Source of the DNA: Candidatus Mcinerneyibacteriota bacterium
Lineage (GTDB): Bacteria; AUK180; JAQVHJ01
Reading direction: 5' to 3'
Assembly: GCA_030630935.1 (NCBI GenBank)
Contig: DAOVMD010000203.1
Span: 1-6,131, forward strand
DNA: 6,131 nucleotides
Of this stretch, positions 1 through 6,131 are shown piece after piece. Position 1 is the stretch's first letter; every line of letters starts with the position of its first letter. The notes beneath the pieces are model-generated. The model was not told where the DNA came from and ran no database searches. It saw only the letters and a list, made by a program, of their open reading frames with translations. The translations under genes were made by a program, and so were the position numbers.

Positions 1-1
1 A

Positions 2-193
2 GTTGATGGCCTTAAACATAAGGATAAAATTAAGATATTTAATATCTCTGGTGACCTGGTTTTTAGTGAGAAATTAGTTTACCCTGGTACAGGTTTAAAG
101 ATTTATATTGGAGATTTAGCTTCGGGTGTTTACCTTTTTCAAGTAGAGAGAAAAACGAAGAAACAGACGTTTAAATTTTCCATCATAAAATAA
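2..193 (+). CDS. 3' end of a secreted/surface protein gene: T9SS type A C-terminal sorting domain
   Basis: This is an open frame from the window edge to TAA at 191-193, giving 63 residues; the start lies outside the window. The translation matches the pattern of the T9SS type A sorting domain: a KIxIFNISGDLV strand (about residues 9-20, where the family has kIYDisGklV), then a strand ending in GDLASGVYLFQVE (family: ..dLpsGvYlvkv), a short basic turn, and a final strand ending FSIIK at the C-terminus. In the known family this domain directs an exported protein through the outer membrane and is then removed or exchanged for a surface anchor. The passenger part, and so the function of the protein, cannot be seen. 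The domain assignment is firm in pattern but rests on a short sequence. It is the main taxonomic clue in the window. Confidence 0.82.
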   Translation, partial: VDGLKHKDKIKIFNISGDLVFSEKLVYPGTGLKIYIGDLASGVYLFQVERKTKKQTFKFSIIK

Positions 194-196
194 AGA

Positions 197-202
197 AAGG
201 AG
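197..202 (+). promoter_or_regulatory. Ribosome binding site deciding a GTG start
   Basis: AAGGAG lies 5 bases before the GTG at 208, inside the 14-base gap after the sorting-domain gene. This is the strongest Shine-Dalgarno sequence in the window. It supports GTG at 208 as the start of the membrane protein; the first in-frame ATG is far downstream, past the first two predicted helices. Confidence 0.7.
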
Positions 203-207
203 AGAGT

Positions 208-975
208 GTGGCAGAAAATAATTCAGAACATAAATTTATAGTTAATCGGGAAGGTGAGAATAATTATATTTATATCTCAACTGCTCTTTTCATTATTTTA
301 ATATTAACTTTGAAATTAAATTATTCCATTTCGAATTATCAGTTAGAGAGTTATCTCCCGTATTATAAAATATCTTTTAATTGGATTTATATTTTTATTA
401 TTTCGTTAGTGATTACAATCGGGTATTTTATATTTTTAATTTTTTATCATAAGATGGAGATGTCGAAGGTATTTGACGAGTTAATCTGGGGACTGAAACT
501 TGTGTATGTAAGTATCTTTGGAGGACTTGTAATATTCTTGTTATCATTACCAATCGGAAGGTTAGTTGGGCAGGTCCTGGTTCTAATATTTAATAATTTT
601 ATGAATCCAATACCTGTCTGGATTCAATATTCATTCTTTATGTTTATACCATTTCTCGCTGCAGGTCTATGGGCAGGATATAAAATGAAGATTGACGGGT
701 ATACATGGGGTGTAGTTGTTAGTTCTCTTATAATCTTTTTCTTAATTTTATCAGATAAGAATGTTAAGATAATCTCAGGGCCATTTTATGAATATGGTGC
801 AAAAATTTATATTTTACTATCTTGTTTTTCTGCATTGGGCTCAAAGATTTTTACACGGAAGAACGATTCTCTTCAGAAGAAACATAGGGAAGCTGAAGAA
901 GCTAAGTTTAAAGAAGAAAAGAAAGAGAAGGGATCGACAACTCCAAAATCGAAAAAGAGGAGAAAGCGAAAATGA
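208..975 (+). CDS. Uncharacterised polytopic membrane protein with a basic C-terminal tail
   Basis: This is a 255-residue protein starting at GTG. I do not recognise the family. By eye it has about six hydrophobic segments: roughly 20-38, 58-80, 97-128 (long, possibly broken by the PIG at 115-117), 138-158, 165-181 and 194-212. There is no obvious signal peptide apart from the first helix, and I see no catalytic motif. Residues 215-255 form a highly charged tail rich in Lys, Arg and Glu that ends in KKRRKRK; by the positive-inside rule it should be cytoplasmic. The stop codon overlaps the start of the symporter gene by four bases (ATGA), so the two proteins are probably translationally coupled. 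An accessory or partner role for the transporter is inferred from this arrangement only. The gene has the same AT-rich composition as its neighbours, so nothing suggests recent transfer. Confidence 0.8.
   Translation: MAENNSEHKFIVNREGENNYIYISTALFIILILTLKLNYSISNYQLESYLPYYKISFNWIYIFIISLVITIGYFIFLIFYHKMEMSKVFDELIWGLKLVYVSIFGGLVIFLLSLPIGRLVGQVLVLIFNNFMNPIPVWIQYSFFMFIPFLAAGLWAGYKMKIDGYTWGVVVSSLIIFFLILSDKNVKIISGPFYEYGAKIYILLSCFSALGSKIFTRKNDSLQKKHREAEEAKFKEEKKEKGSTTPKSKKRRKRK
957..962 (+). promoter_or_regulatory. Ribosome binding site for the symporter, inside the upstream gene
   Basis: GAGGAG lies 9 bases before the ATG at 972, within the codons for the basic tail of the upstream membrane protein. 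It supports ATG 972 as the symporter start, as does the resulting N-terminus MKREHWDSR, which matches the conserved REHWxSR start of the family. Confidence 0.6.
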
Positions 976-2741
976 AAAGAGAACATTGGGATTCAAGAAC
1001 ATTATTTATTTTAGCTGCAGTAGGGTCAGCGGTTGGTTTAGGGAATGTTTGGCGATTTCCATTTGTCTGTTATCAAAATGGCGGGGGTGCTTTTTTTATT
1101 CCGTTCTTTGTTGCAATTTTAACCGCGGGGATTCCCTTGCTAATATTAGAGATGGGACTTGGTCATATGATGCAGGCCGGTGCACCAACTGCAATGTTTA
1201 AAATAAATAAAAAATTCGAATGGTTAGGCTGGTTCTCAATACTTGTAGGTTTTGGGATTGTAGTTTATTATGCTGTAATTATGTCATGGTGTTTTAATTA
1301 TCTATATTTCTCTTTTGGAGTTAAGTGGGCAGGACAAGCCGGAGATTTTTTCTTCAAGGATTTTCTTCAGTTAGGTAAAGTCTCTGAGATGTTATCAATC
1401 GGTTCTGTTCGGATTCCAATTTTAGGCGGTTTGTTTTTAACGTGGCTCTGGATCTACTTCAGTATTTTTAAAGGTGCAAAGTCAGTCGGGAAGGTTGTTC
1501 TGTTAACTGTCCCACTTCCTTTCTTGATTCTAATCTTTTTAGTGATTCGGGGATTAACATTACCCGGGGCAATGGAGGGTGTGAAATTTTATCTTGAACC
1601 GGATTTCTCGAAATTGCTTAGTTTAAAAACATGGCTTGCTGCTTATGGGCAGGTTTTCTTTTCATTCTCAATTGGATTTGGTGTAATGATAGCATATGCA
1701 AGTTTTTTACCTAAGAAAACTGATGTGGCAAACAATGCTTTTATAGTTGGGTTAGTAGATGCATTAACTGCATTCCTATCCGGGTTTGCAGTATTCTCTG
1801 CACTTGGTTTTTTAAGTTTGAAAACCGGAGTTGCAATTGATTCCATTTCAGGCGGAGTGGGGTTAGCATTTGTTACATTCCCAACTATAATTGAACAGAT
1901 GCCTAAACTTCCTGTTTTAGCAGGGCTGCTTTTTTTTATAATGCTTCTAACACTCGGGATAGATTCTGCATTCTCCTTAGTTGAAGCCGGAGCAGCTGGC
2001 TTAATGGATAAATATAAGATAAAGAGGGTAACTGCTAATACACTAATTTGTTCAATTGCATTTATCCTGGGTCTAATTTTTACAACTCAATCTGGGGTTC
2101 ATTGGTTAACTATTCTTGATTATTTCTCTTCGAACTACGGGCTGGTTTTAGTAGGGTTATTCCAATGCATTGCAATCGGATGGGTTTTCGGAACCGGTAA
2201 ATTCAGGAGATATATTAACTCAGTTTCTGAGGTGAGGATAGGAATTTGGTGGGATATTTTCATTGCTTTCTTTACCCCGGTATTCCTGATTATATCATTA
2301 TCCGTAACTATTTTTAAGATCTTTACTGACTATGAGAATACTGACCTCGCAGGATATGAATTGAAAGCTGTTATGTTAGGCGGTGTTCTTATACTTTTAT
2401 TATTCCTAATTGCATCAATTATTTTGGGAAGTAAACACCAGAAACTTTCTAAAGATGATGAGAAGGAACATAATAAATTATTAGAAATTTTAAAACGTGG
2501 ACCGGAGGATAAGTTAACACTTAAACAGATTCTGATGGACTTGGGAATTTTATTGATAATGTTATTTGGTGTTGGGATTTTAACCTTTTTACTAATTCAA
2601 TTCCTACCAGGATGGATTGCAATGTTAAGTGTTGCAATTATTTTCCTGGTTGGCGGATTAATTTACTGTTTATCGAAGATTAAATCTCAAAGTTATGATG
2701 ATACTTCAGATAATAATATTCAAGAACCTGAATATGAATAA
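972..2741 (+). CDS. Sodium-dependent amino-acid transporter, NSS/SNF (LeuT-fold) family
   Basis: This 589-residue inner-membrane protein should use the Na+ gradient to import an amino acid. The N-terminus carries the family signature REHWDSR (3-9) and GSAVGLGNVWRFP (18-30), followed by NGGGAF (36-41). Compared by eye with LeuT and SERT, Gly22 stands where amine transporters have Asp (SERT Asp98), which points to an amino-acid substrate with its own carboxylate. Tyr100 is the TM3 substrate tyrosine, Asn25 is a Na1 ligand, and Arg28 and Asp383 form the outer gate. SFSIGFG (231-237) is the unwound part of TM6, and LGIDS (328-332) is the TM8 Na2 site. The Na1 Asn of TM7 is replaced by Asp263, and the chloride-site Ser by Ala267. 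TM11 (about 424-449) and TM12 (about 466-486) are followed by an extra pair of helices (about 521-542 and 546-567), giving 14 in total. The substrate cannot be read from sequence. Confidence 0.93.
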   Translation: MKREHWDSRTLFILAAVGSAVGLGNVWRFPFVCYQNGGGAFFIPFFVAILTAGIPLLILEMGLGHMMQAGAPTAMFKINKKFEWLGWFSILVGFGIVVYYAVIMSWCFNYLYFSFGVKWAGQAGDFFFKDFLQLGKVSEMLSIGSVRIPILGGLFLTWLWIYFSIFKGAKSVGKVVLLTVPLPFLILIFLVIRGLTLPGAMEGVKFYLEPDFSKLLSLKTWLAAYGQVFFSFSIGFGVMIAYASFLPKKTDVANNAFIVGLVDALTAFLSGFAVFSALGFLSLKTGVAIDSISGGVGLAFVTFPTIIEQMPKLPVLAGLLFFIMLLTLGIDSAFSLVEAGAAGLMDKYKIKRVTANTLICSIAFILGLIFTTQSGVHWLTILDYFSSNYGLVLVGLFQCIAIGWVFGTGKFRRYINSVSEVRIGIWWDIFIAFFTPVFLIISLSVTIFKIFTDYENTDLAGYELKAVMLGGVLILLLFLIASIILGSKHQKLSKDDEKEHNKLLEILKRGPEDKLTLKQILMDLGILLIMLFGVGILTFLLIQFLPGWIAMLSVAIIFLVGGLIYCLSKIKSQSYDDTSDNNIQEPEYE

Positions 2742-2756
2742 TTTAAAAGGTAGAGT

Positions 2757-4121
2757 ATGAAAAAGATAAATGATTACAAGGAGTTAACTCCTAAAGAAGT
2801 TGTTAAAGAATTTAATAATTATATAATCGGTCAAGACGATGCAAAGAAAGCAGTCGCGGTAGCATTACGAAATCGTTGGCGAAGGCAGAACCTACCCGAG
2901 GATTTACAGAATGAAGTCACGCCAAAAAATATTATAATGATTGGTCCTACCGGGGTAGGCAAGACCGAGATTGCAAGAAGATTATCAACACTTGCAAAGG
3001 CTCCATTCTTGAAGATTGAAGCTACAAAATTCACAGAAGTCGGGTATGTCGGGCGTGATGTTGAATCAATGATACGAGACCTGGTTGAGTTAGGTATTTC
3101 AATGGTTCGAAAAGAGAGATCTTCAGAAGTTAGAAAACAATCGGAGATTAATGCCCGTGAAAAAATTATTAGTATCTTACTTGGAGGTGATGCTCCTCCA
3201 CAGCCAAGTGATAAAACTGAAGAAGCTGAGCGTAAGCGTAGAACCCGGGATAAGATTCATAAGAAAATAACTTCAGGTCAATACGATGATAAAGAGATTG
3301 AGTTGGAAGTTGAGGGTTCATATGCAATGCCTATGGTCGAGATCTTTTCTAACCAGGGGATCGAGGAGATGGATTTTAATTTCAAAGATATGTTTAAAAA
3401 CTTGATGCCGTCAAAGAAAAAAATCCGAAAATTTAAGATTCCTGAAGCCTTAAAAATTTTAAAAAATCAGGAATCGAATCGATTAATTGACCAGGATAGA
3501 GTAATTGAAATAGGAAAGAAACGAGTTGAAGATACCGGGATAATTTTCCTTGATGAGATAGATAAGATTGCGTATTCCGGTGCAAAGGGTGCAGGTCCTG
3601 ATATTTCAAGGGAAGGAGTTCAAAGAGACCTGCTTCCGGTGATTGAAGGTTCTTCTGTAAATACCAAGTATGGGATTGTAAGGACTGATCATATTTTATT
3701 TATTGCAGCGGGGGCATTTAATGTTTCAAAACCTTCTGATTTAATTCCCGAACTTCAAGGGCGGTTCCCATTGAGGGTAGAATTAAAGAAACTTGATGTT
3801 GATGATTTTGAGAAGATCCTCACAGAACCGAAGAATGCATTGATTAAACAATATGTCGCTCTTTTAAAGACCGAAGGTGTAAAACTATCCTTTAAAAAGA
3901 GTGCGATTAGGACAATTGCAGAAATTGCATTTTCTATTAATGAGAGTCTTGAAAATATTGGAGCAAGAAGACTTTACACAGTTCTTGAAAAGATTATTGA
4001 GGATATTTCATTTGAGGCTGAAGATCTTAGAGGTAAATCGATTCCCATTACAAGTAAATACATAAAAGAACGTCTGGAGGATATTCTTGCAAGTGATGAT
4101 GTCAAAAAGTATATCTTATAG
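2757..4121 (+). CDS. hslU: HslU (ClpY), ATPase subunit of the HslUV protease
   Basis: This 454-residue cytoplasmic AAA+ unfoldase forms hexamers that unfold proteins and feed them to the HslV peptidase. Family length is about 440-460, so it is complete. Motifs in order: IIGQDDAKKAVAVALRNRWRR (23-43), Walker A GPTGVGKT (63-70), pore loop GYVG (96-99), a charged I-domain from about 110 to 240, Walker B IIFLDEID (262-269), SREGVQRDLLP (284-294), the arginine finger in QGRFPLR (334-340, Arg336), and sensor 2 GARR (402-405). The C-terminus DDVKKYIL matches the conserved tail that inserts into HslV, which argues that a functional HslV exists in the cell. Unusually, hslV is not beside it in this window: the upstream neighbour is the symporter, 15 bases away. 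AAAGG at 2746-2750 supports ATG 2757. Confidence 0.97.
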   Translation: MKKINDYKELTPKEVVKEFNNYIIGQDDAKKAVAVALRNRWRRQNLPEDLQNEVTPKNIIMIGPTGVGKTEIARRLSTLAKAPFLKIEATKFTEVGYVGRDVESMIRDLVELGISMVRKERSSEVRKQSEINAREKIISILLGGDAPPQPSDKTEEAERKRRTRDKIHKKITSGQYDDKEIELEVEGSYAMPMVEIFSNQGIEEMDFNFKDMFKNLMPSKKKIRKFKIPEALKILKNQESNRLIDQDRVIEIGKKRVEDTGIIFLDEIDKIAYSGAKGAGPDISREGVQRDLLPVIEGSSVNTKYGIVRTDHILFIAAGAFNVSKPSDLIPELQGRFPLRVELKKLDVDDFEKILTEPKNALIKQYVALLKTEGVKLSFKKSAIRTIAEIAFSINESLENIGARRLYTVLEKIIEDISFEAEDLRGKSIPITSKYIKERLEDILASDDVKKYIL

Positions 4122-4131
4122 AGAGTTATAA

Positions 4132-5100
4132 ATGACTGAAAAGAAAATTAAATTTCTGAATTATATCAAGGAGCATTTATCCGAAAAGATCTCAAAGAAA
4201 GTTATTGAGACCGAACTCGGGATTAATGATGATGAGTTTGCTCAACTATTAAAATCACTTAAGAACTACGGGTTCAAAGTCATTGAATCCGATACCCATA
4301 TTTGGATGGAAAGTTATCCTGAAATTTTTTCGCTCACCGATATTATTATACATACAAAAGTTATAGGAAAAAAGATCCTACCTTTTTTTGATGTTATTTC
4401 AACAAATGATATCGCCTTAATGCTTGCAATTCAGGGTGAGAAGGAAGGGACTGTTGTAATTTCTGAACGCCAGAGAAAAGGTCGTGGGAAAGGTGGTTCA
4501 GTCTGGTTTTCACCTTCAGATGCCGGGTTGTGGTTATCCGTGATCTTCAGACCAAAGTTTCATATGACAGGTGTGGAGAAGTTTACATTATTATCTGCAG
4601 CGGTAATTGTTGAGACAGTTAAAGAATTATTTAACCTCGACGCCTGGATTAAATGGCCAAACGATGTTATGATAAATGATAAGAAATTCTGCGGGATTCT
4701 CTCGGAAGGAAAAATTACATCAGGAACAATTGACTTTATAGTTTCAGGGATCGGGATAAATGTAAATATTAATAAGGATGAATTCCCATTAGATTTACAG
4801 GAATCATCAACTTCATTGAATCTGGAACTTAATCAGAAAGTAAATAGAAACGATCTATTTTCAGCAATCATGCTTAACCTCGATAGAAAATATGAATTAT
4901 TAAAGACTAATCCCGAGGTCGTTTACAAGGCCTGGAAACAATATTCAAATATTATAGGTAGGAGAATCAAAATACAAACTCCTGAAGGTGAATTGGAAGG
5001 GGCAGCTCTTGATTTTGATGAGAATGGATTTTTAATTATCAGGTTAGACTCAGGTATTGAAAAGAAAATTACATCCGGAACCATTACAAAGGTTGATTAA
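4132..5100 (+). CDS. birA: BirA: biotin-[acetyl-CoA carboxylase] ligase with N-terminal helix-turn-helix
   Basis: This 322-residue cytoplasmic enzyme makes biotinyl-AMP from biotin and ATP and transfers biotin to the lysine of carboxyl-carrier proteins such as AccB. Residues 1 to about 60 resemble the winged helix of class II ligases, though with little of the usual SRTAVWK recognition-helix pattern. The catalytic core shows the biotin-site ISTND (89-93), the biotinyl-AMP loop GRGKGG (117-122) followed by VWFSP, KWPND with the active-site Lys (174-178), GILSE (188-192) and GIGINVN (206-212). A C-terminal SH3-like domain spans about 272-320. The DNA-binding domain means it could also repress biotin genes, but I see no operator here. 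It starts 10 bases after hslU with a weak GAGAG (4121-4125) as ribosome site, and it ends exactly where coaX begins. Confidence 0.95.
   Translation: MTEKKIKFLNYIKEHLSEKISKKVIETELGINDDEFAQLLKSLKNYGFKVIESDTHIWMESYPEIFSLTDIIIHTKVIGKKILPFFDVISTNDIALMLAIQGEKEGTVVISERQRKGRGKGGSVWFSPSDAGLWLSVIFRPKFHMTGVEKFTLLSAAVIVETVKELFNLDAWIKWPNDVMINDKKFCGILSEGKITSGTIDFIVSGIGINVNINKDEFPLDLQESSTSLNLELNQKVNRNDLFSAIMLNLDRKYELLKTNPEVVYKAWKQYSNIIGRRIKIQTPEGELEGAALDFDENGFLIIRLDSGIEKKITSGTITKVD
5088..5092 (+). promoter_or_regulatory. Ribosome binding site for coaX, inside birA
   Basis: AAAGG lies 8 bases before the GTG at 5101, within the last codons of birA. It supports GTG 5101 as the coaX start, which also places the N-terminal phosphate motif at the position usual for the family. 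Confidence 0.5.
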
Positions 5101-5847
5101 GTGAAAAATATTTTAACGGTTAATATTGGGAATACCAGTTGTTCTTTTGTAGTATTTTCAAGTAATAACATAAGCTTTGAAATGAAATTTCCAAGTAAGG
5201 ATTTTCAGAAAAGAAAACAAGATCTTGATAAAATCAATAAACCCGGATTAGCGATTGGTGTAATCTCGTCGGTTAATCCTGTGCTTGAAAAAATGATTAG
5301 AACTTACTTTTCAAAGAAAAACATAAAAACATTTCAAATTTCTTATAAGAATAAATTGAACTTTAAAAATAAGTACATTGAACCCGGGAAATTAGGCAGT
5401 GACCGGATTGCTAACCTTGCAGGTGCAACCGACCTGTTTAAAGGTGATAGGATAATTATTGATTCAGGAACTGCAATTACGATTGATGGACTGAACTCTG
5501 ATAATAAATTTATTGGAGGAATAATAATCCCCGGACGAATTCTTCAAAGTAGATCTTTACATAGTTTCACAAAACTCTTACCTGAAATAAATCTTGATTT
5601 GAATGTTAAATTTCCGGGATTAAATACCAAAGAATGTATATCTGCAGGTGTGAACTTTCAAGCGGAATTCGGAGTTAAGGGTATTATTAAGGAGTTTAAA
5701 AAATATTTCAAGACCAATCCAAAAATTATTGCAACAGGTGGAGATATATCTATATTTAATAATATTAAAAACATTAAGTATATAAATAACTTAACTCATT
5801 TTGGTCTGAGGAAAATTTATCAGTTAAATAAAAATAAATTCGTATAA
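5101..5847 (+). CDS. coaX: Type III pantothenate kinase
   Basis: This 248-residue protein should phosphorylate pantothenate with ATP, the first step of coenzyme A synthesis, in the cytoplasm. Family length is about 240-260, so it is complete. Motifs of the ASKHA-fold enzyme: NIGNT (8-12; family DxGNT), GSDRIANLAGA (99-109) containing Asp101, the expected catalytic base, DSGTAITID (121-129) as the second phosphate loop, GGIIIPG (139-145), LLPEI (159-163) and TGGD (212-215), with GLRKIY near the C-terminus. The first motif has Asn8 (AAT at 5122-5124) where the family normally has Asp, so activity may be altered; all other motifs look intact. The gene starts directly after the birA stop with no gap, and BirA-CoaX fusions are known elsewhere. 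Two in-frame TAA codons end it (5845-5850). Codon use is Lys/Asn-rich. Confidence 0.92.
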   Translation: MKNILTVNIGNTSCSFVVFSSNNISFEMKFPSKDFQKRKQDLDKINKPGLAIGVISSVNPVLEKMIRTYFSKKNIKTFQISYKNKLNFKNKYIEPGKLGSDRIANLAGATDLFKGDRIIIDSGTAITIDGLNSDNKFIGGIIIPGRILQSRSLHSFTKLLPEINLDLNVKFPGLNTKECISAGVNFQAEFGVKGIIKEFKKYFKTNPKIIATGGDISIFNNIKNIKYINNLTHFGLRKIYQLNKNKFV

Positions 5848-5947
5848 TAATCGTAAATTAAAAAGTGTTCTTTTAAATATATATGTTGGTATTCCTAATT
5901 GCTTTTGTCATTGGGCATCGAAACGAAGTACATCGCAGCATAACCGG

Positions 5948-6074
5948 ATCTATATAACTGCGTATATATAAATCGTCATTAAAAACATTATTTTCAGTTG
6001 CACGATTTGTCAATTGACAAATCGTGCAACTGACATGTATAGTAATTGAAATAATTATTGGCAGTTATATAGAT
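5948..6074. repeat. Large imperfect inverted repeat (about 127 bases), MITE-like or long-hairpin element
   Basis: The outer arms ATCTATATAACTGC (5948-5961) and GCAGTTATATAGAT (6061-6074) are perfect 14-base reverse complements. They sit at nearly equal distances (about 59 and 54 bases) from the centre of the 40-base palindrome between them. The spacers are degenerate complements: TCATTAAAAACAT at 5975-5987 matches the reverse complement of 6035-6049 with small gaps (about 11 of 15 columns). The symmetry may extend weakly outwards to about 5915 and 6107 (shared GCAT, AGT and CATC at matching offsets). I see no target-site duplication and no transposase. A decayed miniature inverted-repeat element or a long structured RNA is inferred, not shown. 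Confidence 0.6.
5994..6033. repeat. Perfect 40-base palindrome
   Basis: Each 20-base arm (5994-6013 and 6014-6033) is the exact reverse complement of the other, with no spacer, centred between 6013 and 6014 at CAATTG. As RNA it would fold into a stem of about 18 base pairs with an AAUU loop on either strand. No run of U follows on either strand, so it is not a textbook intrinsic terminator. It could still end or protect the operon transcript, serve as a binding site for a dimeric protein, or be the core of the larger repeat around it. Confidence 0.9.
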
Positions 6075-6131
6075 ATTGTTTCAATGAGATGCACTGATAA
6101 GATATGCTCTTTTATTTTTTAAATCGTTTAC

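Larger units (their letters stand above)
5848..6131. other. Non-coding tail after coaX
   Basis: These 284 bases contain no credible gene on either strand; the longest reading frame with an ATG that I checked by eye is 22 codons on the minus strand (5873-5941). The main content is the nested inverted repeat described separately. No recognisable tRNA or riboswitch is seen. Near the coaX end, a weak stem (5858-5865 with 5870-5876) has only one G-C pair and is not convincing as a terminator. The region presumably holds the 3' end of the operon. Confidence 0.7.

Noticed and set aside
788-1201. 137-codon open frame on the + strand overlapping the membrane protein and symporter genes
   Set aside because: It lies in another frame of two well-supported genes, has no ribosome site of its own, and its product has no family-like pattern.
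1643-1846. 67-codon frame on the minus strand inside the symporter gene
   Set aside because: Antisense shadow of a conserved membrane segment; no supporting signals.
2831-3034. 67-codon frame on the minus strand inside hslU
   Set aside because: Antisense shadow of the Walker A region of hslU.
5858-5876. Small hairpin followed by AT-rich sequence just after coaX, considered as a terminator
   Set aside because: The stem has one G-C pair, a bulge and no clean T-run; too weak to call.
5899-5940. Bacteroidota-type promoter (TTTG with a distant TAnnTTTG)
   Set aside because: A TTTG-like element is present but no matching downstream element lies at the right spacing.
5873-5941. 22-codon minus-strand frame after coaX
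   Set aside because: Too short, and no ribosome site was seen; it overlaps the weak outer part of the inverted repeat.
5938-6074. Integron attC-like folded recombination site
   Set aside because: The length and imperfect symmetry are suggestive, but the terminal RYYYAAC/GTTRRRY pair is not present and the centre is a perfect palindrome, unlike attC sites.
6121-6131. Possible half-site of a BirA operator (GTTTAC) at the right edge
   Set aside because: Only one short half-site is visible and the window ends there; six bases are not evidence.

Overview
The window is AT-rich, with every gene on the + strand and packed tightly. A Bacteroidota / FCB-group bacterium (for example Ignavibacteria, Chlorobi or a related lineage) fits best. 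The main clue is the gene fragment at the left edge, which encodes a C-terminal sorting domain of the type IX secretion system (T9SS), a system largely confined to that group. The birA-coaX pair and an HslU of ordinary bacterial type agree with this but do not narrow it. I cannot name a genus.

Layout: (1) 2-193, the 3' end of a secreted or surface protein gene with a T9SS type A sorting domain. (2) 208-975, an unrecognised membrane protein of about six helices with a very basic tail. (3) 972-2741, a neurotransmitter:sodium symporter (NSS) family amino-acid transporter whose start codon overlaps the previous stop (ATGA). (4) 2757-4121, hslU, the ATPase/unfoldase of the HslUV protease. (5) 4132-5100, birA, a biotin-protein ligase with an N-terminal helix-turn-helix. 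(6) 5101-5847, coaX, a type III pantothenate kinase. (7) 5848-6131, a 284-base stretch with no credible gene but with a striking nested inverted repeat.

Genes 2 to 6 are separated by -4, 15, 10 and 0 bases and probably form one transcription unit. The sorting-domain gene is only 14 bases upstream and may belong to it. The unit mixes a membrane transport module (the unknown protein and the symporter), protein quality control (HslU) and cofactor enzymes (BirA for biotin attachment, CoaX for coenzyme A). Only birA-coaX is a familiar pairing; the rest looks like a housekeeping operon of convenience.

Most of the window is ordinary. The points most worth a second look are: the perfect 40-base palindrome at 5994-6033, nested in a larger and roughly symmetric inverted repeat; the Asp-to-Asn change in the first phosphate-binding motif of CoaX; and the symporter, which has a translationally coupled membrane partner, an extra C-terminal helical hairpin and an Asp at its predicted Na1 site. 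I see no clear evidence for a wholly new multi-gene system.
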